NCBI GenBank assembly: GCA_001632425.1
Contig: KV425624.1
Span: 93,034 to 138,275 of the forward strand
Direction of reading: 5' to 3'
Length of the DNA: 45,242 nucleotides
Source of the DNA: Neolentinus lepideus HHB14362 ss-1
Lineage: Eukaryota; Basidiomycota; Agaricomycetes; Gloeophyllales; Gloeophyllaceae
The notes beneath the pieces were generated by a model, which saw only the letters and a list, made by a program, of their open reading frames with translations, searched no databases and was not told the origin of the DNA. A program made the translations under genes and the position numbers. Numbering within the stretch: the stretch's first letter is position 1; the number at the start of each line of letters is the position of its first letter. Positions 25,839-35,033 of this stretch are shown in pieces.

Positions 25839-26489
25839 CCTCGGTATTATCGTCTTCTCTACTGAACCTTCCAATGGGTAGAAGGCGTAGCGTCGTTGGG
25901 GAGGGTTGCGGACTGGCTGATTCCCGTATGGGATATAACTGCGTCTCAATAGTCATCTAATAATTCTCTAGTGTTCAATTTGATCTCTTCGGCTGCGCAC
26001 CGAAGGAGATGTAGTGTACAAAGACAAACTCTAATTGGAATATTGTTATTTATCTAGGTGCTAAGTGTCGTCCTTGCCAGCGACACTAGTGTGCCGGACT
26101 ACGGCCTGGTAGTCTATAGTTTTGGATACTGATCTGAGATCTCGGATGGCTTACTGCGACGAAGCGCCCAATCTGATGATGGTAGGACGCTGCCTGCCAC
26201 AAGCTCTTGGTGCACATGTTTGTTGGGTTACCCCAGGTGTTTGCCTGCTGACAGGTTGCCCTTACCTCCGTGCCCTACTAGTAGCTCAGAGTTTTGTCGG
26301 GTATGGCTGCATCAAGGTCTGCGCTTCAATAAGGCTGGTACATAAGGGCCGCGCGAGCGCAGCAGAACCCGCTACTTTGGGCTTTTGATAGGTTTCGGAA
26401 TGGATTTCAACTTGTACTGACGTTATCCTATATCGTCGATTCTGTGTATGCGCATGTGGCGGCCTGATGGCGACCGATGAAGTCAGCTA
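25839..26489. other. intergenic, nothing recognised
   Basis: About 650 bp downstream of the RBR ligase up to the MITE. Short open frames have no recognisable domain. Confidence 0.4.
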
Positions 26490-26875
26490 TGGTGCGGTTC
26501 ACTTAGCCACCGGTGAACAACTTTTTTGTAAATTAGGAAAAAATCCGAATATTTTTTCCTCTAGCCAAAATGTTTCTTTTCAATATAGGAGTCGATCCTC
26601 AAGATGGTTTTGCGATAGCGTCAATATTGAGTGAGTTATAAATTTCACCTTCGCTCAATTTGGGACTGCATACATAAATGTGTATTTTACTCGTCAAAAA
26701 AACCTTGTAATCACATCCAGAGTGTGTCTGCATGATTTGTACAGTTGTAGAATTAAAATATATGTTCCGAAAATCAACAGCACCTCAAAGAAATTAGGGT
26801 GGCTTAGAAAAAATTCCGGCCTCCGGCCAATTTGGGACTAGTTCACCGGAAGCGGTGGCTAAGTGAACCGCACCA
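26490..26875. mobile_element. MITE, 386 bp, perfect TIRs, TA target duplication
   Basis: The left end TGGTGCGGTTCACTTAGCC (26490 on) and the right end are exact reverse complements for over 20 bp. Both continue inward to GTGAAC, with a 4-base gap in the left arm (CCACCGGTGAAC against CCACCGCTTCCGGTGAAC). The element is flanked by TA on both sides (26488-26489 and 26876-26877), as in Tc1/mariner-type insertions. The interior is AT-rich, non-coding and contains CAATTTGGGACT twice. It cannot encode a transposase, so it depends on a source elsewhere in the genome. Confidence 0.85.
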
Positions 26876-27435
26876 TATTATGGATAGCGCTGGCAGTATA
26901 CATAGCCTTCCAAAATCTCCTTTAGGTACGTTTCCCACACAGCCACTGCCCTAATCCGCGCATCACGCGAGATCTTAGAGATGCGCTGTACTCTCTCATG
27001 CGTACTGCTTGCACCATGCGCTCTGTATGACTCTTGGCTGGCTAAATACTCTATAATATATGCTGTGGCTTTACTGATGGACCTCATCAGGAAAATGTCA
27101 TCCGGGCTTAGCGGTCTTTCTCGGTCTTTTTCGGTCTTAGGACACTTTATTTAAGAGAAATTAAGCCAAGTCCCGGCGCCTAGAGTGCCGAAAGGTGGCA
27201 AAAGATGCCCGAAAGTCCGTTTAAGACACCTTTAAGTCCCCTAAGGAAATTTAAGCCAAGTCCCTTCAGCCTGACATTTTTCTGATGCTGTCTCTGTTGG
27301 AAGTATCTTGTCTTGAAGTCGATTCTTGCAAATGGTACAAGACAATTGTCGCTCGAGAGCTCAAGTATCTGCTCTTGCACCACTTTCAGGTCGACACGAC
27401 GCTAGGGATACAAAATGTAATGAATATTTCTTGTA
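26876..27435. repeat. locally repetitive non-coding stretch
   Basis: At 27113-27137 the octamer CGGTCTTT(C/T) occurs three times in a row. AAATTAAGCCAAGTCCC occurs at about 27158-27174 and again (AAATTTAAGCCAAGTCCC) at about 27247-27264, with TTTAAGTCCCC between. Minus-strand open frames (26878-27087, 27180-27383) have no recognised domain. Possibly a relic of a mobile element next to the MITE. Confidence 0.45.
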
Positions 27436-27930
27436 TTTCAGGTTGTGGAATGGGGAAATTTTCTCTCTTTTCTTCTCTTTCTTATGTTTCGGCGGTTACA
27501 CGCTCTACATTGGTTCATACGCGTAGGTATATACTCGTATCATACTGGACTGTGCATTGGACACATTTTCAGAACTTTCAACATCCACCGCAATGCATAT
27601 GGTTTTGTGATCGTAGCAGGTGCCATCCTAGGCATCTGAGCCGGTATGCTCTGGACGGCCCAAGGCTTGCTCGTGTCAGTCTACTCGACCGAGGCGCAGA
27701 AGGGAGTCTCCATCGGTATCTTCTGAATCATATTGAACTTCTGACTCACCGTCTCCATAGTTCATAACTTCCGCTCCACGAGCAACCAGGGCGGAAATGG
27801 CACGTACATCGGCTTCCTCGTCCTCACCTAATTGGCACTGTCAATCCATGCTCATGGATCCCAGGCTCCTATTACCATCCGCCCTCGCGTTCTCGTTCCT
27901 CAATTCGAGAGCACATGAGAAAATAGATCT
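27436..27930 (+). pseudogene. UNC93-like MFS transporter pseudogene fragment
   Basis: One helix pair is still readable: CFGGYTLYIGSYA, an intron-like gap (about 27523-27571), then NIHRNAYGFVIVAGAILGI, AGMLWTAQGLLVSVYSTEA, QKGVSIGIF and GGNGTYIGFLVLT. These match the conserved second half of Agaricomycete UNC-93-like transporters. The frame is broken by stops at 27637 (TGA), 27724 (TGA, where Trp is expected), 27742 (TGA) and 27829 (TAA), all in one frame. The N-terminal half is missing. This is a dead, truncated copy. Confidence 0.7.
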
Positions 27931-28272
27931 AATAAGGGAATTTGACAAGTCTTATATAAGAAGGCGAACGTGAGGAAGAGAACGCTGTAGGACAGTCTAG
28001 TCCGACGCATTGGCCATCACAATAAATCCATCCCAGGTAATTCACCTCATTCCGATCGTTGCATAGCATAGACCGTTGCCTCAATATGTCATATACAGGT
28101 AATAACTCATATATATCTTCACCGAAGCAGGACTGCTTCACGTTTTTAGAACCCAAGATCTCAAATTTACTGCTAGTATAAAGCACCATGCGTGTACACC
28201 CGCCCACAAGGCTTCATGTTGCTGATCGCTCATTCGCTGGCTTGCTTACAGTGAAGGCCAAATATCCTGACT
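27931..28272. other. upstream region of pseudokinase B
   Basis: About 340 bp with no supported gene; it should contain the promoter of the pseudokinase at 28273. No motif was assigned. Confidence 0.35.
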
Positions 28273-29578
28273 ATGGGCAAGTCTACGATCTACACTGTAG
28301 GCAACTCGCGCAACAATACCAGGATATTTGATCTTTCGGAAAAAACAACCAAGCAGGGTGAACACCCCTTCCAATTCGGAGATACGTCAGACCTATACAT
28401 AGCGGGCCTCAAGTTGACGAACAACAACGGGCAAGAGGTTCTGGCGCGTAACTATCCATCATCCACCGGGAGACGCATTACTACTCACTCATTTACGGCC
28501 CAGCACAGGTTGTAGTGAAGGTCCTGCGTGGCGTCTCGTCCTTACCGCGAGAACGTGATTACGTCCTGCGCGTACGTTTCTCATGAGGTCGTTGTGTTAC
28601 TTCATGTGGTTAAGCACAGCTACAGAAAGTTTCCGAACTGCTTGAAGAGTGGTCCAGGATAGAGGTTAATTACAAACATCGCAATATTTGTAGTTTTTAC
28701 GGATATGTGCAAGGATGGGGTCAACTGCTATCTCCGGTTATACCGTACTTCAAGAATGGCAACGTGGTGAAATACGTTAAGGACCATCCCGACGCAGATC
28801 GGATGACCTTGGTATGTACAGATATATCCTCGTGATGACCTCACTCTAATGCAGATGCAAAGTTGGGCGATATTGCCACCGGTCTGGCCTGGTTGCATAC
28901 GCAGTCTATAGTGCACGGTAACCTGAAAGCGGTAAACTCTTAATCAAACTACACGACCTGTCACTCACACTATATAATTGAATTTAGTCCAACGTACTCA
29001 TCCAAGACGATGGTGTGGCGTGCCTGTCCGACATACAACTATCGTCGATCACATCCACGACCCATTTCACCACTGCCGGAATTGCCGGTGGCGCTAGACA
29101 CATAGCTCCTGAGATCATGAATCCTCCAGATGATGAAGACGAAGAAGAAGATGGGGTAAAGTACACCACTGAGAGCGACGTCTACTCATTCGCAATGACT
29201 TCATTGGAGGTAAATTGGTCAGACAGGTTCATTTCGATGGCCACCATTAATGAATGTGTCTAGATATTGACTGGCCAACCTCCTTTTCACAATATCAAGC
29301 TAGACAGTGTGGTCATTGCGAAGGTCGTAAAAGGCACACGTCCAGAGCGTCCGGAAGTCTCGCAGGTCGATGATGCTTTGTGGAACCTGCTCACACGCTG
29401 CTGGGATCAAGACCCCAAGTGCAGACCGAGCATATCAGAGGTCCTCAAGACACTGACCGCAGCTCGCCCAAGACCTTCGTCCTACTTGGTGATCCTCCGA
29501 GAGAGATTCCAAGCCGGTCTCACAATTGTTTTCGTTTATATTCGACAAATCATCTTTTGCATTTTGCCCGGACGTTGA
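28273..29578 (+). CDS. TKL-like pseudokinase B
   Basis: Six exons: 28273-28437, 28509-28571, 28626-28811, 28863-28931, 28988-29209 and 29264-29578, giving 339 aa, the same length and intron positions as pseudokinase A at 18332-19639 in the opposite orientation. The beta-3 Lys is kept (VVVKVLRG). The catalytic loop is VHGNLKASN (Asn for Asp), DFG is replaced by SDIQ, and the Gly loop is degenerate (FQFGDTSDLYIA). The activation segment THFTTAGIAGGARHIAPEIM and the C-lobe are nearly the same as in A. A hydrophobic tail (LTIVFVYIRQIIFCILP) is also shared. Since both copies are open and share the inactive site, a structural or competitor role is more likely than decay, though this is inference. 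Confidence 0.82.
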
Positions 29579-29926
29579 TTGGCGCGAGATTAATGTCACT
29601 TTCTTTCAAGTAACATCGAGTCAATATCATACTCCATGTCTGTTATGCAACCGCGATTTCTATACCATGGCCATACTACTCCCAATGGGGTGTTCTGTTA
29701 TTATTGCCTTGTCATTTGTCATGTACTCGTACAATACCCACTTGGACCAAGCCGTACGCATCGAACTGTGAAGCTTGGCTAAACATTTCTTTCAAATAAT
29801 GGCCTTGGTGAGTGGGTGGGTATTCATCTCCACCACTAAAGTATCCTCAAGCGAAGTCAAACATGTGCCTATTGTCAGCTACAGACACCAGACTACCTCT
29901 GTCTCAGCGAACACATGAAGATTCCT
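29579..29926. other. convergent intergenic gap, nothing recognised
   Basis: About 350 bp between the stops of pseudokinase B (plus) and the PLC-like gene (minus). It holds both 3' UTRs. Confidence 0.4.
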
Positions 29927-31337
29927 TCAGCTGAAGCCGTTCAAAATGTCAGCAGCTTTGAAAGGCTGTCCCATGTTCACAAAATCCAACAAGACGAAGT
30001 TCGGCGCCCTACCCGCAGCAAACTGCGTGCATCCATATGCATTTGCGAGGATCCTAACCCCAGCCAATCCGTCAGAACAATCAGAGATCAACAGACGGAT
30101 AGAACTATAAGCGCTCACGACGGAACACCGTTGGTGGTTGGGGCATCGCTCGGATCACTGATGATGATACCGGTATCGAGTAAGTTTATGTTTAGCGAGT
30201 GATTTATCATGTACATGTGGTCCTCATCTGAGAGAGGTCCGCTGGTTCGATTGACAGAGCAGGGAAACGAGGCGTTCGTCACGCTGAAGGGCGTCTCCCA
30301 AACCTGTTGCACAGTCAAGTTATCATTTCGGAGCTAAGGACATTGGGGCAGTGCGCACCATAGTGAATTCTGACATGATGTATGGAACCGTCGTGCCGTC
30401 CTTAGCGCCATAGTCCATGAATACCACAACGCGCGTGTCAGCATCGATCAGTTGACCAAGCGTTGGCCAGTCGCTCTGCTTAACCGGAACGCTCGGGGGA
30501 ACGTATGTCACGTTGGCTATGCCTGAGTTCTGGAAAGCAGGGTCCCACATGTCCTTGATCGAGAGCCCTTCGGGGTTGGTGAAGATGAAGGTCAGGACTT
30601 CATTGGGGTTGGCATCGAGCCAGGTCTTGACGGTGGTCAGGTAGTCTAGGATCGTATTAAGACTGAAGCTTTAGGACAAGAGGCTCGCAGAGTTCAGATA
30701 CCTTGTACGGTTCCACCGTCGAAAAGCGCCTAGATAAGGCAGCAACTCAGTCTTCGGTCGCATTTTCTGCAATCGAGCCGAACTCACGCAACCTAATACA
30801 ACCAGTTGGTGGATATGCAACGTGTAGGGAACATGGACCTACTGGTATGGCAGAAGTGCAGCTCTCCGTCGTCCCTACGCTCACATAAGTTAGGCCCGGC
30901 CAATAATAGAGAACACTCACTCGTGGGCCTGCGCCTGAAGCAATCTGATGCCGAGATTCAACTGTGCCGTGATATTGATCTCCTGGTCCCGAGCCACTGC
31001 AGACCCTTCATGAGCCCCATCTCGTGTTGGTGTATCGGTGTACTCACATGCAGCCGGGTCCGTGCTGTGGGCGAAAGAGTCGTGGGCTATATGCTGTTAT
31101 TCAGACATAACTCAGGGCAAGCAAAGAAACGGTCGAACCTCCGACGAAGGTAGTATTACCGTAACTTCTATCACAGAGCTCTGCTCGCCCATTGCAGACT
31201 GACGCCCTGGATTCTCCTTACAATCAGGGTCTCACAGAAGTCCCCGAAACTTACCTCTTTGCAGGAACACTAGCAGCGTGTACCGATGTCGTCACTGCAA
31301 TCAAGACAGTCGCCGCTCCAAATATGTTGACGCGCAT
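29927..31337 (-). CDS. secreted PLC-like phosphodiesterase (TIM barrel)
   Basis: Ten exons, minus strand: 31255-31337, 31139-31206, 31048-31086, 30921-30996, 30843-30874, 30788-30792, 30702-30729, 30359-30645, 30119-30303 and 29927-30053, giving 309 aa with all phases closing. An N-terminal signal peptide (VNIFGAATVLIAVTTSVHA) is followed by VCNGRAELCDRSYG, then FVGAHDSFAHSTDP, whose His corresponds to a catalytic His of PI-PLC X-type barrels. Next come LLQAQAHEDDGELHFCHTSC, TWLDANPNEVLTFIF, WPTLGQLIDADTRVVVFMDYG and APNFVLLDFVNMGQ. The family is secreted and common in fungi; its substrate is unsettled. The sixth exon is only 5 nt (GTTGC) and supplies the conserved Cys of HTSC. Confidence 0.88.
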
Positions 31338-32489
31338 TGCTGTGAGCGTAGCAAGGTGGGGCGTCGTGGGCTCTGGACCCTCCAACGACTATATATGCTC
31401 AAAGCCCTCGACGACGAACGCGGGGGAGAAGGCGCATCCTTGCGGCCACCAAGCTTCTCTCCTCGTCGGTGCCGAGCCAAGTGACGCAGTAGCATATGGT
31501 CCATCAAGCGTGCATGATGGATCCTGAGAGACGTGTTCGCCTGGCTGAGGGCAGTCGGCTCTGTATGTAGGAGCACTCAATTGAGGTCTGAGCCCAGTAC
31601 TTGGTGGCCGCCTGTTTAGCGAAGGAGGTCCCTCGAAGGTTGTGTTTCCGAAGGCAGTCATAGAAGTCTATACTCAACCTGCCATGCGATAGACGCAGGG
31701 AAGAAAGCAAGAGACGAGAGGTAACTCCAAAGAGACATGAAGAAAAACTAAGGTATAATATTAAATTTGATTAGTTATGTACTGTAAATATTGTAGCAAT
31801 TCATTTATTTAAATTCGCGACTGCAGTTCCGCAGCACTTATCTTCTCCTGTGTGTCGGCTGTACATGTTCCTGGCGTTTAAATTCTCTCAGCAGCGTCGC
31901 ACAACCCGCGTCACGACTTCGTTGCGGAGAGGCCTGAGCATGCATATACGCTCATAACCTCGCAATGTCAGTCGTCGGTAGTCTCAAGACGACGCTGTGT
32001 CGCATTGGCCGTTGCAATTTCATTCGAAACTTCGACAAGCCATACTAGCGCTCACACACCTGGTTTCGGACGGAGGCGCTCACTCAGCAATGTCGGCGTG
32101 TTTGATGCGAATCGAGTTTTACGAGGCGACTTGCCACCTTCAATGCCCGCGCTGTGACTATAGGACTGTCAGTCTGTTTGGCTTTGCTCGCCTATCCGGC
32201 CAGATAATCCACTCAGTTATCACAATTCATGCTCAAATACACTGGCTGCCGTGGACGGCACAAGACACATCCAGGTGTAGTCCTTATCACGGCTTCTTGT
32301 TCGTCCCTTCTTGCTTGCCGAAAAGTCTATATATCCTCATTCGTTCTACGGTCTGATCACCTGCGATTCGGCCGTTCAGCCATGGCTTATTTCCTGTTCA
32401 CTCGTCATGCTCCTCCGGGTCCTCCTCGTCTTCCACCTCCGAAGATCCGTTTTTCTCCTGCAAGTGGATTTTCATTTCCTCTCACAGCA
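31338..32489. other. non-coding region with AT-rich tract
   Basis: Upstream of the PLC-like gene. It includes an AT-rich tract (31735-31820). A short minus-strand frame starting near 31730 with a hydrophobic N-terminus (SLWSYLSSLAFFPASIAW) could be a leader-like remnant but has no continuation. The last 250 bp (32242-32489) resemble the 3' flank of the duplicated BTB copies. Confidence 0.35.
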
Positions 32490-34010
32490 CTCTCATTCAG
32501 GAAGATTGAAGAAATTCGGAAGGTTCATGAAACTCATCTGTCGCGCTTCTTCTACGCTGCTCTCTAGGTTGCGGTAACTAGTGATCACGATCTGCGCTTC
32601 GGTCGTTCGGTTATGGTTTATTTCCTGTTCAGTCCTCATACTCCCCCAAGTCCTCCTCCACCTCTGCAGAGTTATCATCCTCCACGAAAACCTCGTCCTT
32701 CACCTCCGAAGATCCATTTTCCTCCTGCAAGTTGATCTTCATTTCCTCTCGAAGTACGTCTAACTCAGAAAGATTGAAGAAATTCGGTACATCCACGAGA
32801 ATTATTCGTCGCGCTTCTTCTATGTTGCTCTCTAAGTTGCGGCAATATGCAGCACAGAAACCCGCAGCGCACTTGAGCCTGTAATCTTCCAGCAGGATCA
32901 GGACCTCCGGCCAGTCTTCCGAACCAGCCTGTAAGCGTCTGACCCTACAACTGAAAAGCCACGAAAACTTTCGAGCTCCACGTTCCCTCACATCGCTAGG
33001 AGGGATGTCGTACTGGTCGGGGTTAAGGCCGTAGTGATCAAGAGCAGCACCAAGGATGAGGTGCGATCATAAATTCAAGACTTTTGGACGACCTGCGTGA
33101 CATTGAATAGTGTCTTCGGGATTGTCACTGATGCTCGGGAGTCGGTATCGGCCCTCAAAATTACCACAGCAGAAGTACAGCGCACTGCAGGAGAGCTCGA
33201 AGACTGCACTCTCGTAGGATCCTGCATATCTTACCTCCGATGTGTCAAGGATACGCGCGTTGTGACTATGCCACTGCGCAAATATACTGGCTGACGTGGG
33301 CGGCACAAGACACATCTACTTAGGTGTAGTCCCTATCACGGCATCTTGTTTGACCCTCTTTACTCGCCGAAGATTCCACATATCTAGTTTCGTTCTACTC
33401 TCTGATCATCTGCGCTTCGGTCGTTCGGCCAGGACTTATCTTCTGTTCACTCGTCATGCTCCGCCGAGTCCCCCTCGTCTCCCACCTCCCCAGACTTATC
33501 ATCTCCCTCCACCTCCGAAGGTCCATTATCCTCCTGCAAGTGGGCCTATATTTCCTCTCGAAGCACATCCCACCCAGGACGACTAAAGAAATTCGGTACA
33601 TGCACGAAAAATATCCATTGCTCTTCTTCTATGCTGCTCTCTACGTTGCGGTAACTGGCGCTGCGCGGAATCTTCCGGCAGGATCAAAGTGTCCAACCAG
33701 TCTTCCGATCCAGGCTGTCAGCTGATCCTACAATTGAAAAGCCACGAAACTTTCGAGCTTCACGTACCCTCGCATCGCTAGGAGGTATGTCGTACTAGTT
33801 GGAGTTACGGCCATAACGATCACGAGCAGCACCGAGGACGAGACGTCATCATAAAAACATGATGTTCTGAGGACCTGCGTGACATCGGATAGTGTCTTCG
33901 GGATTTCACTGATGCTCAGGAGCTCGTATTGGTCCTTGGAAGTAAGGCACACTCTGCAGGAGAGCGCGAAGACCGCACTCCCGTGCTAGTCTACATATCT
34001 TGCCTCCGAT
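32242..34010. repeat. three diverged tandem copies at the BTB pseudogene
   Basis: Marker strings recur in order on the plus strand: TGCG(C/A)TTCGG(T/C)CGTTC at about 32359, 32590 and 33410; GCTTCTTCTA(C/T)G(C/T)TGCTCTC-type strings at about 32550, 32810 and 33620; and GACCTGCGTGACAT(T/C)G at about 33090 and 33870. Copies 2 and 3 are about 815 bp apart, copies 1 and 2 about 240 bp. Confidence 0.65.
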
Positions 34011-34450
34011 CATTTTGTGCACACGGTCGTTCGTCGCCCGATCATAAGCTTTCCATTGTGCGCTATGTACCGGGAAAACTAACCAGGAAGCTGATCGCGC
34101 GGGGCTTGAGCATGGGTGCGTCGTAGTTTATACTGGGTCTAGAAGACGGGATGTGTCGACGCTGTAAGTCCTCGTAATCATTCCATCGATGGGGCTAATG
34201 TCGTCCGCGAGGTTTTGACGAAAGTGTTGAAAGATAAATCGTCTCACGTTGGAATGAACGGCTATCCAGGGTGTGTCCTGCGTATTTGACTGAGGCATGT
34301 AAAGCATGTTATTGAAGATACGGTTGTGGTGGGCTAGCAAGTCCATGCAGACTCGAAAAGCAGGGTTCTCCGCTTTTAGAACGACTGTCCCATCGGAGAA
34401 TCAAAGACTGTCCGAACGTGTATACCGTCCTTCGACTTAGTTCGCGTCCG
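32490..34450 (-). pseudogene. BTB pseudogene with tandemly duplicated 3' half
   Basis: Minus strand. The N-terminal BTB region lies at 34440-34250: SDGTVVLKAENPAFRVCMDLL and MLYMPQSNTQD, preceded by a TGA at 34401-34403 exactly where the family has Trp (ELWFDDG in the relative). Downstream are two copies of the C-terminal half, about 815 bp apart: one at about 34030-33400 (RECGLRALL) and one at about 33290-32630 (ALYFCCGN, YCRNLESNIEEARR, VPNFFNLSELDVLREEM). A third, truncated copy lies at about 32680-32490 (YRNLESSVEEARQ, LPNFFNLPE). Frames are broken between segments. It is the third BTB relative in the window and clearly not a working gene as it stands, although the 120-codon frame at 32629-32991 is still open. 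Confidence 0.65.
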
Positions 34451-35033
34451 ATTCAAGAGCGCATTGGATGCTTCCTGGTGGTGATTCTCGACCAGAGCTG
34501 CCTATGCTGCAGTGGATATAAGCAGTTCCGCAGAGAGTCTTTGGATGATCACACACCAGAGAGCGAGAACATCACTGCAAACTTAGATCGTGTCTTCACC
34601 GTGGCAACCTCATTCATGGTTTGCGAATACGTGAAGCTTGATCGTTCTGATAGCCTATTCTCTTTGACATTTCACGTACAGCTCTCCTACTACAGTGTGT
34701 ACATACGCCGGGTCTTCATCGATGCATCTGCTTGCTAGATCTCGGACAGTGAAGCCTCTAAGCCACCCATCACACACGGTTGCACACCAAGTTGGAAAAC
34801 TCCATAATTTATAACAAACCTGCACTACAAGTATGTACTATGTATGTAAGCTCTCGGTTTCGAAACTATATTATAACTGCACTGTATTCAGGGTCTCGGG
34901 GCAATCTAAATTAACGTTGTACCCAGAATAGAACTAGCCACCATCAATATGACGCTCATCTGTCACTTACCAGGAGCTATAAACCTGTGGATCCGACCTG
35001 AGCTCCCCCCACCGCGCTTGACCACCGTCCAGC
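34451..35033. other. upstream region of the PSD-like gene
   Basis: About 580 bp with no supported coding region. It contains the promoter of the PSD-like gene. A 106-codon open frame (34418-34738) overlaps the BTB pseudogene start on the other strand and has no recognisable domain. Confidence 0.35.
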
